Shown in pieces: positions 42,201-54,000 of a DNA stretch of 64,000 nucleotides. Positions within the stretch are counted from its first letter, which is position 1. Every line of letters begins with the position of its first letter. The position numbers and the translations under genes are program-made. Below the pieces are notes generated by a model. It was given only the letters and a program-made list of their open reading frames with translations. It ran no database searches and was not told the origin of the DNA. The stretch comes from Kingdonia uniflora (taxonomy: Eukaryota > Streptophyta > Magnoliopsida > Ranunculales > Circaeasteraceae), in contig JACGCM010000882.1 in NCBI GenBank assembly GCA_014058105.1, positions 620,001 through 684,000 on the forward strand, written 5' to 3'.

Positions 42201-44610
42201 CTTTTGTATAAGGCATGATGTATGGTTTGCTTTTGTTAATACTGTAGTACAAGCTGGTATCACCAAGGGTCTATTACCATCTCTTATCACTTCAAAGATA
42301 TAGGTTTTCTCTTGGAAGCTATGGAAGAGAGTTGTATGTGTTGATAGCCTAATTCATAAGTTCATATGTCTGCCTTCTAAGTGTGCATGTTGTGAGATTT
42401 CTCATTCAAAGATTGAATCTGCAGATCATCTTTTTGTACAAAGCCAGCTTGCTAATAAGATTTGGAGTTATTTTTGCAGCATTTGTGGGGTCCCCAATAT
42501 CTAGTACCAAAATGTAAGTGCTAGACAAAATTCGTGGTTTCATCTTGCTAACAATCAGACACAAATGGGCTTGATCAGAGGCATTGCTCCATCTTTTATC
42601 TTCTGAGGGATTTGGAGAAACTGGATACATTATCACTAAGGTAAAAATTTGGTTGCAATTTTATTCTTCTCATGCTCAATACAAAGAGTGCAATTATTTT
42701 GATGCCATATCTTTACAGGTTCTCTAAATTTAGAAGAAAAAAGTGTAAGTTAAACCTATTAAATTTAGGAGATGGATTTGACCTAAGTATGGGGTGTATA
42801 AGCTAAACTCTTATGGATCTGCTATAGCTGGATTGTGTGGTGAAGGTGGGGTGGTCAGAAATCATTTGGGTAAGTTTTTATTTACTTTTTATACAACTTT
42901 AGGGCCTGGTACTAATACATTAGCTAAACTTCAAAAATATTCTTAAGCTCATTGATGATATTCTTTTTTCGTCTAGGGGGATGTACCTGCACATTATTAA
43001 ACACCAAATCATTTCTAAAATTAGACCATGGATCATCAGAGTTAACACATGAAGCTTTTGTACAAGGCAAGATGTATGGTTTGCTTTTGTTAATACTGTA
43101 GTACAAGCTGGTATCGCCAAGGGTCTCTTACCATCTCTTATCATTTCAAAGATACAGGCTTTCTCTTGGAAGATATGGAAGATAGTTGTTTGTGTTGATA
43201 GCCTAATTGAGAAGTTCATATGTCTGCCTTCTAAGTGTGTATGTTGCGAGATTTCTCATTCAAGGATTGAATCTGTAGATCATCTTTTTATACAAAGCCA
43301 GCTTGCTAATAAGATTTGGAGTTATTTTTGCAGCATTTGTGGGGTCCCCAATATCCAGTACCAAAATATAAGTGTTAGGCAAAATTCATGGTTTCATCTT
43401 GCTAACAATCAGACACAAATGGGCTTGATCAGAGACATTGCTCCAGCTTTTATCTTCTGGGAGATTTGGAGAAGCTAGATATATTATCACTAAGGTAAAA
43501 ATTTGGTTGCAATTTTATTCTTCTCATGTTCAATACAAGGAGTACAATTATTTTGATGCCATATCTTTACAGGTTCTCTAAATTCTGAAGAAAAAAATAT
43601 AAGTTAAACCTATTAAATTTAGGAGATGGATTTATCCTAAGTATGGGGTGTATAAGCTAAACTCTTATGGATCTGCTATAGCTGGATTTTGTGGTGTAGG
43701 TAGGGTGGTCAGAAATCATTTGGGTAAGTTTTTATTTACTTTTTATACAACTTTAGGGCCTGGTACTAATACATTAGCTAAACTTCATAAATATTCTTAA
43801 GCTCATTGATGATATTCTTTTTTCGTCTAGGGGGATATACCTGCACATTATTAAACACCAAATCATTTCTAAATTTAGACCATGGATCTTCAGAGTTAAC
43901 ACAAGAAACTTTTGTACAAGGCAGGATGTATGGTTTGCTTTTTTTAATACTGTAGTACAAGCTGGTATTACCAAGGGTCTCTTACCATCTCTTATCACTT
44001 CAAAGATACAGGTTTTCTCTTAGAATCTATGGAAGAGAGTTGTTTGTGTTGATAGCCTAATTCAGAAGTTCATATGTCTGCCTTCTAAGTGTGCATGTTG
44101 TGAGATTTCTCATTCAAAGATTGAATCTGCAGATCATCTTTTTGTACAATGTCAGCTTGCTAATAAGATTTGGAGTTATTTTTGCAGCATTTGTGGGATT
44201 CCCAATATTTAGCACCAAACTGTAAGTGCTAGACAAAATTCATGGTTTCATCTTGCTAACAATCAGACACAAATGGGCTTGATCAGAGATTTGGAGAAGC
44301 TGGATACATTATCACTAAGGTAAAAATTTGGTTGTAATTTTATTCTTCTCATGCTCAATACAAGGAGTGCAATTATTTTGATGCCATATCTTTACAGATC
44401 CCTAAATTCTTAAGAAAAAAGTGTAAGTTAAACCTATTAAATTTGTGAGATGGATTTGTCCTAAGTATGGTGTGTATAAGCTAAACTCTTATGGATCTGC
44501 TATAGCTGGATTGTGTGGTACAGGTGAGGTGTTCAGAAATCATTTGGGTAAGTTTTTATTTACTTTTTATACAGCTTTAGACCCTGGTACTAATACATTA
44601 TTTAAACTAT
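42081..44610 (+). repeat. triplicated 854-bp unit (LINE zf-RVT/RNase H)
   Basis: The landmark AAATATTCTTAAGCTCATTG starts at 42081, 42935 and 43789, an exact 854-bp period twice. Each unit contains the minus-strand LINE linker, then + strand zf-RVT (FSWKxWKRVV, SxCxCCEISHSxIES) and the start of RNase H (KLNSYGSAIAG). The third unit has a 27-bp deletion (near 44287) between GAGA direct repeats and then continues into the rest of the RNase H. Copy 1 of the block (29.1 kb) has a single unit. Confidence 0.85.
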
Positions 44611-46207
44611 TTCGGGTGTTGATTGGGTTATAATTTTGTAAGCAGTATGGTTGGTATCCACTGGAGGTTGAAGTGGATTCAAATCTAATTGAACAAAAGT
44701 ATTACTGAAAGGCTACAGTAGCTCATAAATTCTATTTCATATGGGAGAAAAATGTACAACTGGGTTTGGATATGGTTATTAGTTTGGGGCATAACTTCAG
44801 AGAGGGAAACAATGCATCTGATGGCTTGTCCAAAGAAGGAAGCAAGCAGATTACTTAACATCACTGGAAGAACCTCCTAGCTATGTCATAAAAGCTTTAA
44901 TCTTTGATAAAAGGGAAATTGAATTGGATTTTTCTATTATTTATTTTGTGATTGTAATTTTTTCTTCTCCTTCTTATGCTTCCAAGGATTTGATCTACTA
45001 TATCTATGCAGGTGAGAAAATAACGACGAAGGTGATTGTGCCTGATTAATAGAAATAGAAGGTGGAGTTTCATGAAAAACTAAGACAAGCTCCTCTCCAA
45101 AAGAAACAGGTTTATTCATCTTTACATTTGGACATTTGGGTTTTTCGTAATTATTATTTACAATAAAGTTTTTTTTTTTTTTTTTCATGTTTAGTTATAT
45201 TTTTTATGAAATTTAATTGTCTTGATTTCTATAGATTTTATAGAGAACTCTAAAATTCGCGTGACAAGATCTTATGAAGATAAAACTCAGTCGAATGTTA
45301 CAAAGGATGGAGTATTGCACGGGACGAAAGCTGTAAAATATCTTTTTAATTACATTTCCAAAAGACATGTAAAGATTCAAATTTGTGATGAAAATCTAAT
45401 TACAAGCAAATTGTGAATTTTTATGAAGTGGAAAAGATTTTATCTGTCATTTGTTTTATTATCAACTAATTTGAAATGAAAGTTACATTTTTCATTTGGC
45501 ATTTTATTGTTTTACTTTCATTTATGATTTATTCCTTTGAAGTATGTTCATAACTAGAAGGGCTTTCTATATGTAATGGGGTATTCAATGAAGTTGGAGG
45601 CAATGTCTTAGTAACTTATAGTGTCGAGGGCATGCTTAGGTAAAACCATAGTGCCCAAATTTGCATTGTTGTAGTGATATATGGCTAACCTCGACATATT
45701 CACCATGACTTGGTCATGGGTAGACTATTAGGGATCATCTCGATTATTTACGTAGGTAATCTCAATTGCCTACTATAACGGCGCGGCAATTGCTGATTAT
45801 TGGCCAATTTTGTTAGTGTTAGAGTATTAGTGTGTTGAAGAAATAATAGTGTACTTATTATAAATGTCATAAAGGCAACTTGGCAATCCCATATCTCTAT
45901 AGTTTAGGTACGCCTTCTCCAACTCTCTCTTTCTACCTAAGGTACTCTTTCTCTCTCATTTCATGTGCTTGATTGATATTTATGGGTATTCTTAGTAATG
46001 TTTGGGGTTGGGTAAATAAATAGCGCCGAAGACGCATCGACGTAATTGTCGTGGCGAGCCACGGGTAGTACTAGTAAACAATATTATACAATCATTTATA
46101 TTTTGTTTAGATAAAAAATTAAAAACCAAAACCAACTTCAAATATACCTACGACACTTAATGTCATTCTCCACTAAATACAAATACTATTCACACTTAAA
46201 ACCTAAA
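42118..46207 (+). repeat. duplicated block, copy 2
   Basis: Collinear with 29125-31574. After the triplicated unit it carries the RNase H remainder (44445-44860), 3' non-coding sequence, the 64-codon conserved frame (45222-45416), the Helitron-like hairpin (46050-46063) and the GGTAGTACTAG terminus ending at 46074. Similarity to copy 1 goes on to about 46207, beyond the terminus. Confidence 0.8.
46050..46074 (+). mobile_element. Helitron-like 3' terminus (copy 4)
   Basis: Perfect CGTGGC-GA-GCCACG hairpin (46050-46063), then GGTAGTA and CTAG (46071-46074) followed by T. Best-preserved of the four termini. Confidence 0.55.
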
Positions 46208-46477
46208 TATTTTCTGAGCATAACGGTTTAGCATGCGCGTTAGCACGTGCCTAAGTACTCGTTGAATCTGGTAATATTCGGTTGCTTGGTTATGACGTAG
46301 AAATGGGCAATTTAAAAACTTTGGGGAGATTTTAACAATGAAAAGTTTTGACGATGGGGAAGTGCATGGAGCAACTGTGCTCGGATTAGAATTATCTATG
46401 AAATGCCTTTGTATGAGGTTCTCTTCTAGCTATCTTCAAGGCGATCTTATTGCATGAGGATTTTATTTAAGTTAGTA

Positions 46478-46983
46478 GGTGTTTGTTTTCAAGTGTTGAA
46501 TGCTGACTGTTGAACGTTTTGAAGTGTTGAATGTTATTTTCAAAAAATGTTAAATGCCAATAGATGTCATAAATACCCTTGTTATAAAAATAACGCAAGT
46601 TGCATCATTACGCTCTTTACGAAATAACTAGAATTACTACTACAACTATTACCGCCACCATCACATATACATATTTCTCAATCCAAATAATTTTCACAAT
46701 TGTTAGATGTTTGTTTGCTATTGAGTTGAGAGAGAGGAAAATCATTGTTGAAATTTTTTGCGGGTATTTTGTAAAAGAATTTTTTGGTGGGTGACGAGGG
46801 GTAATATAGGGAGATAAATAAAAGAAGAGTGCTTAATGGCTAGTAAGCTAGTCAAAATAGCTTACTAGTTTTTGCTTACTAGCAACTGGTTACTGGCTAG
46901 TAAGCCAAAAAAGAAACACCACTTCGAATGCTTAATACCCCTATTAAGTACTTCAGTAAGCAGTAAGCCAAAAAACAAACACC
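46478..46983. mobile_element. possible MITE with GGTGTTTGTTTT termini
   Basis: The left end GGTGTTTGTTTT and right end AAAACAAACACC are inverted. Internally, GCTAGTAAGCCA-type words occur in both orientations near the right end. No convincing target duplication was found, so class and exact borders are uncertain. Confidence 0.4.
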
Positions 46984-47376
46984 CGCTTAGTGAAAAATAT
47001 GCGAATATGGGCGAAGTTCGTGAGTGCTTTAAATAGAAATACTAAAAAATAATATTTTTTTTCTAGCACACATTTATACAAATACTTAAACAGACAACAG
47101 AGTGAACCAACCACTCTAACATATTAACAGAGTTAAACAAACCAGTACTGGAACACCTTAAAGCATCAAGTTCATAGGCTACAAAATTTAACATTTAGGA
47201 ACAATCCAAAAAAAGATGGCACTAAACTTATTACAGTCCCCAAGACAGGGATCCAAAAAAACTACAACACGCCAACTGATTCCTGATTGTTGATCTTGAA
47301 GGTATTGAATCACCCGTTGATAATCAGTTACAAGCAAAATATCCATGTTTGCTACCAAAGAGTTTACCCACTGGGG

Positions 47377-48187
47377 TGTTAGGATTATGGCTCAAAACAG
47401 GGAAAAGTTGTTTGAACGAGTGGGGAAGTCGTTCGAACGGCAGAGTTTCCGTTGAAGTCGTTTGAATGAGTCATGAGGTCGTTCGAACGAAAAAGGCTCT
47501 GTTTGTTTATTTTTAAGTTTGACTTGAAGGGGATTTAATCAAAAGTGATGGTTCATCTCGTGATGCGTACTTCGGAGATGACCTAATAGAGAGTCTATAA
47601 ATATAGAGTGTGGGTTCAAAGCCTCATAATATAGTGTGTAAGTTAAAAGCCTCTGTGTGAGAAACTTAAAATCTAGTAGAGATGTAGCCTCTGTGGTAGA
47701 CCTTGTAAAGAGTTGGTCTTTACAAGGAAGAAGGTAGAGGGTGTTGTTCTCTTGGAGATTTGATGGTGGGAAGGGAAGTACCTCTTGGTTGTTAAGAAGA
47801 GAAATCAAGGTAGAGAGAAGATTGAAGGGTTTCAAGAAGAAGGTATGCAACATGGTCTTTGTTGAGGTAATCTTCAATGTTCTTGAATGATCTATTATGT
47901 TTCTTTTATCTCTTATAAATCTATGTGAGGATTATTGCGAGATTAGGGATTTCCATGTTTGTTGGAATCCATTGAGTGCTTGTAATTGAACTTGGATACA
48001 TAGTAGATTTCTAGCTTGGTTGGGGGGTGGGGAGAGTAGCCTTACGATGAACCTCTGGTAAATATTGTGTTTTGTGTGCATGTTAATTTCGTTTCTAGTT
48101 TTTTGGTAAATTATTTGTATGCTATGAGGATAACGAAGAAAACCAAATTGTGCGAGGGTGATGTATTCCGCACGTTCACCCCCAACA
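47377..48187. mobile_element. solo LTR, 811 bp, TSD TGGGG
   Basis: Starts TGTTAGGATTATGG and ends CCCCCAACA, with TGGGG immediately outside both ends (47372-47376 and 48188-48192). Contains TATA-like CTATAAATATAG (about 47596) and GTCGTTCGAACG palindromes near its left end. No internal region or second LTR, so it is the product of LTR-LTR recombination. It interrupts the LINE RNase H domain between SLAP and WVNS. Confidence 0.82.
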
Positions 48188-48755
48188 TGGGGGGCCAAGG
48201 AAATGCACTGGCCTTCGGCTTCTTCTACACATCTTGCAATGGTATTTTTGTAGCCTGTAAAAATAAGAACATTATAAGTATCCAAAAGCACAAAACCCAA
48301 ACCAGCTATATGTATTTCAGAAATCCAAGAAGCATCAGTCATGAGCTTAAAAGATGGTGATAAAATGATCTTCAAAAGGAGCTAAGCATTCAAAGAAGAA
48401 GAATCATCCAAGATAGAGGTTCTATTAATGGTAATAGAGTGAACCATAACAGAAGCTTGATGAAGAACTTGTAATTCATCAAGTTCTTTATTCTGAAACA
48501 CAAGCATTTCGAGCTTGCCAAATACCTGTTGCAATTGCAAAGAAAGAAGAGAGTGACAAAATCTAATCAAGAGGATAATGAGTGCTATCATAAAGTTGTT
48601 AAATAATAGTAGCAAAATTAAAATCCACATGGCAAGTATGTAAGGTAAAAGAAGATAAGAACCAAAGCTTAGCAGCCCAAGTACATTGAAAAAGAGCATG
48701 GGATAGTTTCATATTCTCGGTAACTGATAGGATAAACCTCATTAGGAAGAGTATG

Positions 48756-50652
48756 TAACGTAAATCTAAGTCGTAGAAGCAAGAACTCGTATTGATAAAC
48801 GTTAACTTAATTAAAATTAGGGTTTTTACTAACACTAAAACACAAAACTAACTTCAAATCAAAATTAAACAAAAGCTTAAACTAAAACCAAAATTGAATT
48901 TACTTCAAATCATCAACTTCAACAACTAAATAAAATAGAGAACCTAGCCTCCCTTTTATGGAACACAAGGGGGTGGAAATTCTAATTAGGAATATTCTAG
49001 AAACTGGGAAAATTACCATCTTAACCTTGTGTTGGATAATTAGGAACTTTCTAAAACCTACTAAGTATCTATAGTAAAGAAGCTTAAATCAAAATAACAT
49101 TAATGTAAATAAGCCATAGGCAATGATAAACGGCCATGCTAGGACGATTCACATCAAATCCCTTTATCTTCGAAAGATTTTGACCACGAAATCAACAAGT
49201 TTTTAAACACCATGAAACTCGGAACTCTCTATTGGGGCATACTCATCTTCCAACCTCAAATTTTGCCTTGGAATTTTTTGTAACCCCTGGTTGTACCCAA
49301 GTACGGGGGTACAATATTGTCACCAATATCCCTATATTGAAGAACATTTAAAAATAAAGTAAACTATAGTATCCGATTCTCGAAATTAGCTAAGAAGCCA
49401 TCCCAAAATGGATTAACGAACTCTTTCTTAATGACATCATCTGGATACTCGCCAAATATTAAGGGTTTGTCCCAATATCCGGTTGAAGTTCCAACAGGAG
49501 GAATCCACTGGACGTCATGGGGATCTCCGGTATCCTCTCCGTCTCTGATTGGTCTTCTCCATCTAACTTTCTCTTCTATTTACGAACTTGTAAAAAAAAG
49601 TTTGCAATCTCCATTACCGGTTGAAGCAAAACCTCCATTAGCGGCTGCAGCACCTTCTTCGGGACCTGTAACATCTTGGTTTTTATATCTATTATTTTCT
49701 AAACTTTCCTTTTTGTTGACGACAACAGTCGCAAGAACTGTCGGAACCCTGGGATCGCCAGTCGTCTTGGGACTCATCCCGATGACAACCTTACCTTCGT
49801 CGGTGTTACTTGTAACTCCGATTGCGGGGATCTCCATTTATTCTCCCAATTAGGCACTAGGGTTTTCTTTTCCTGTGTTTTCTGTCATGGTTATGGTACT
49901 TCCAACTTCGGGATAGTCGTCGTAAATAGGCGGTAAAATCGTTGTTGGCCTCAGTAGGGTTGGTTGGGGAGGTGGTACGCAAAGAGCACCAACGGTAAAC
50001 AAGTTGATAAACCGATCAAGTTTTCTTGAAAAATCATCGACACATTCATCGACTTTGGTATAGGATTCTTTATTGACGCCATTAGGGATTGAAACTAACT
50101 TCCTAAGAAAACTAAATTCCTCTAAAGAATTTTTAATTGCGAATCACTGTAGCAACGCAGGAATCACTGTAGCAACACATAACTATTGTAGAGTTACCAA
50201 AATCACTGTAGCAGTAGTGGAAAAAAACTTCACAAAACTCTGCTAACTCTAGTACCAATTTAACGTAAATTTGAGTCGCAGAAGCAAGAACTCAGATTGA
50301 TAAACGTTAACATAATTAAAATTAAGGTTTTTACTAACACAAAACTAACTTCAAATCAAAATAAAACAAAAACTTAACTGAAACCTAAACCGAATTTACT
50401 TCAAATCATCAACTTCAACAACTAAATAAAGTAGAGAACCTAGCCTCCTTTTTATAGAACATTAGGGAGTGGAAACCATAATTAGGAATATTCTTGAAAT
50501 TACGAAAAGTTCTATCTTAACCTTGTGTTGGTTAATTATGAACTCCCTAAAACCTACTAAGCATCTCAAGTAGAGAGGCTTGAATCAAAATAACATTGAT
50601 GTAAATAAACCATAGACGATGATAAACGGCCATGTGAGGACGATTCACATCA
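48756..50652 (-). mobile_element. small non-autonomous LTR retrotransposon, TSD GTATG
   Basis: LTRs of 401 bp (48756-49156) and 392 bp (50261-50652) are direct repeats flanked by GTATG (48751-48755 and 50653-50657). Orientation is minus: the LTR begins TGATGTGAATCG; next to the 50261 LTR the minus strand reads TGGTACTAGAG, close to the tRNA-Met primer site; next to the 49156 LTR lies AAAGATAAAGGGAT (polypurine). The interior is only 1.1 kb, with no pol. It sits inside the LINE zf-RVT region. Confidence 0.82.
49330..50147 (-). pseudogene. gag-like remnant ORFs inside the small LTR element
   Basis: One minus-strand frame reads from about 50147: KVDECVDDFSRKLDRFINLF, PPPQPTLLRPTTILPPIYDD and a TAA near 49853. 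Two stops apart in the same frame it continues as MEIPAIGVTSNTDEGKVVIG and PEEGAAAANGGFASTGNG (49837-49580). A further frame has VQWIPPVGTSTGYWDKPLIF and EFVNPFWDGFLANFENRI (about 49530-49380). This looks like a decayed internal protein unrelated to pol. I do not recognise the family. Confidence 0.5.
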
Positions 50653-51005
50653 GTATGGATCCTAAACAGAATAGCTTTAAAGGGCAAAAGATCTTTAATA
50701 ATTTTCCAAACAAACAATTGAAGTCTATAAGGAAGTTTCAATTTCCAATTACAGTGATGCCAAGTAAACTACAAAGGTAGGTATATGAAGAATCAAGGAA
50801 ACAGGTCTAGTAGCTGTTAAATGTTTATAAGCTGACTTAATAATAAATTTACCATTAGTCTCAGGAAACCACTTAATTTTATCCCTAGCAAGTCTAATAG
50901 ACAAAGGCAAATTGAAAATATGACTTGCATGAGCAATAAGATCCTTATTCCATCTTCTAAGGTGATGCAAAATTAGCTGAGATACCCATTCCACAACATG
51001 AGTAA

Positions 51006-54000
51006 TGTTAAATAAAAAGAAGCAAGTAGGCATAAAAAACAAGTAAAGAATAGGTTTTGATAGTATAAGAGAGGAGAGTTTATTTCATTTTCTCCAATCT
51101 TCTAATATAATAGGATGATGTATATATATAGATGTTTGGAAGCATGACATGCCATTCATTGGTCATCCAATAAAGCATGTGTGACATGTGGCGCCACATC
51201 AAAATTGAAACTCCACATCATACTTGATTCCACATCATGTTCCACATCATGCTTTACAACACTCCCCCTTGGATGTCCAATATGCATCTCAATAAAAACT
51301 TTGCTAGGAAAACCTAGTGGGAAAAAACCTTGGCAAAAGAAAAATTGAATACTATGACTGATATGGGCACGCCAATACTGTCTCGCTAAAACCTTGCCAG
51401 AAAAGCCCAATGGGATAAAACCTTGGCGAAGGAAAAAGAGTACAGTGCGCTTGTGTCCTGTAATAGGATACTAAGAATACACTCTCTGGAAACATTCTTA
51501 CCCTGATCTCAACTAAATCAGTTGCATATCCATCTCATGCTGATATTGTATACCAGTTTCTTGAATACTGACGTTGGTAGAGCTCATGACTTTTTTCCAG
51601 CTCATGTGTGTATAAAAAAGGCTGAGGTGGGATGTGCTTGGTTCTGCCACCCTTGATGTATCCTTCTTTTAACCATTGGAAGGCTTGTAACAAAAGGTAA
51701 TCTGCACGCACTACGAATATGATGTACCACTAGATCTTAACCAAACGCATTCACGACTTGTATCATGAAGTGTAAGTATATCTCTGAGTGATTGGAAGAA
51801 GTAGTTATCAAGGTTTGCTTTGTAGATATCCAGGAAATTGTGGTGTCTCCACATGTGAATACATATCCTATTTTTTAGTAAGCTTTGTGTAGATCAGAGA
51901 AGTATCCGGCGTCTACATATCTCTTTAATTAACCAACATTTGGTGATTCATTTGAGTAGAATAGACCCATATCAATTGTTCCGCTAAGATAACGAAAAAT
52001 GTGTTTGATGCTATTCCAATGTCGTCGAGTAGGTGCTGAGCTAAACCTAGCTAACAAATTAACTAAAAATGTAATATCACGTCTAATGCATTGAGCTAAG
52101 TATAATAAGGCACCAATAACACTAAGATATGGTACTTCAGATTTAAAAAAGTATATCATTATCCTCTTTATGACGAAATGAATCTTTCTTAGGGTCAAGA
52201 GATCTAACCACCATTGGAGAACTTAATGGATAACATTTTTCCAAGTTAAAGGGCTTTAATACCGTTTCAGTATATGTAGATGGACAAGAATTCTATTCGA
52301 ACTATGTTTGATCTGTAAACCGAGGCAATATTTAGTTTTTCCGAGATCTTTCATCTCAAACTCTTTCTTTAAATATTTTGCAACTTTTGTAAATTCTCTA
52401 GAAGTCCTAATTAGATTGATATTATCGACATACACTAAAATAATATAAAATCTGTATTTTGTTTTCTTAATGAATATGCATGGGCAAATGGGATTATTGA
52501 TATATATCCCTCTGTAATCAAGTACTTAGTAAGCTGATTGAACAACATACAACCAAATCGTTTTAATCAGCACAAGGTACATTTAAGCTTAATTGAGTAC
52601 ATGCCACGTGGTTTTGTTGTGGGAAATTGGAGTCCATCTGGGACTTTCATGTAGATATCTGTATCTAACATTCCATATAAATATACAGTAACCACGTCCA
52701 TAAAATAAATGTTAAGTCCTTCTGAGACTATCAGACTAATGAGATATCGAAATGTAATTACATCCATTGTAAGGAAATATGTTCCTTCATAATCAATCAT
52801 AGGCCTCTGCTAAAAATCATGTGCCACGAGTCATGTCGTTCAATAGGCTTAATTTCTCCCCCTAACGGTAGGAAAATTGTCTCATCAAAATGATAATCCA
52901 CAAAACATGCAATAAAAGTATAACCTGTTACGGGTTCCAGATACCGTATAATAGTTGGTGAGTTAAAACCAATATAAATTCCCAATCTACGTTGAGGTTT
53001 CATTTTGGTATGTTGTGGCAATACAATTGGAACATGTACCGCATACCTAAAAATATGTAGATGTGAGATATCGGGTTTGTGGCCAAGAACAAGTTGTAAG
53101 GGTGAATACTTGTGATAGGCTGTGGGGCGAAGCCGGACCAATGCCGCAGCATGTAAAATGGCATGTCCCCACAAGGGTACCGATAATTTTTTCCTCATGA
53201 GCATGGTTCACTCCATCAGTAATCATCAAACGTTTTTGATATAAATTCACCGGAACCATCCAACCTAATAGACTTGATTGGATATTATGGGAAATATGCC
53301 TGCAATCTAATGATTTGGGCAAAGAGATGCACAAAAGTAGCGTTTCTCATAGATATACATGTGACCACCTCATGGATGTATCAATTATGACCATAAAGTA
53401 TTTAAATGGTTTATACTGTGGGTGAATAGGTTCACAAATATCTTCTTGAATTCGCTGTAAGAATTTTGGAGATTCCACAACGATTTTAAATGAGGATGGT
53501 CTCAAAATCAACTTGCCTTGGGAACAAGTTGTACAAGCATAATCATTAGAAAAGAGAATCTTCTGGCTCTCTAAATGATGTTCATACAAATTTTTAATAA
53601 TTTGATGCATCAAGGTAGATCCAGGATGACCTAGACAATCATGCCAAAGTATGAAAAATTATGAATCATTAAACTTTTGGTTCCATACAACATATGACTC
53701 AACCATTCTTATTGTGGTATAATATAATCCAAAAGAAAGAGCTTGAAGCTTTTCTAAAATATACTTCTAGTTTGAGATAAATGAAGTAATACAAAGATAA
53801 TCTATATTATCTTTTGATATGGTCTTAATATGATATCCATTACGACGCATATCTTTAAAACTCAATAGATTTATCCTCGATCTTGTTAAGTATAAAGCGT
53901 CGTCAACATGGATTATTGTACCACCTGGCAATATGATATCAGCTCTACCAGAGCCTACAATGAGATTAGATATGCCAAAACTAGTATTGGCCTTGGCTAC

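Noticed and set aside
33702..46074. Defined full-length Helitrons
   Set aside because: No convincing TC 5' ends preceded by A were found; only the 3' termini are claimed.
46478..46983. Target-site duplication for the GGTGTTTG element
   Set aside because: Flanks GTA and CGC do not match, and no 8- or 9-bp match was found, so only the inverted termini are reported.
48067..48360. 97-codon + strand frame
   Set aside because: Spans the solo LTR end and the antisense of the LINE RNase H; not a gene.
49431..49853. 140-codon + strand frame
   Set aside because: Lies opposite the coding strand of the small LTR element, whose primer site and polypurine tract fix the minus orientation.
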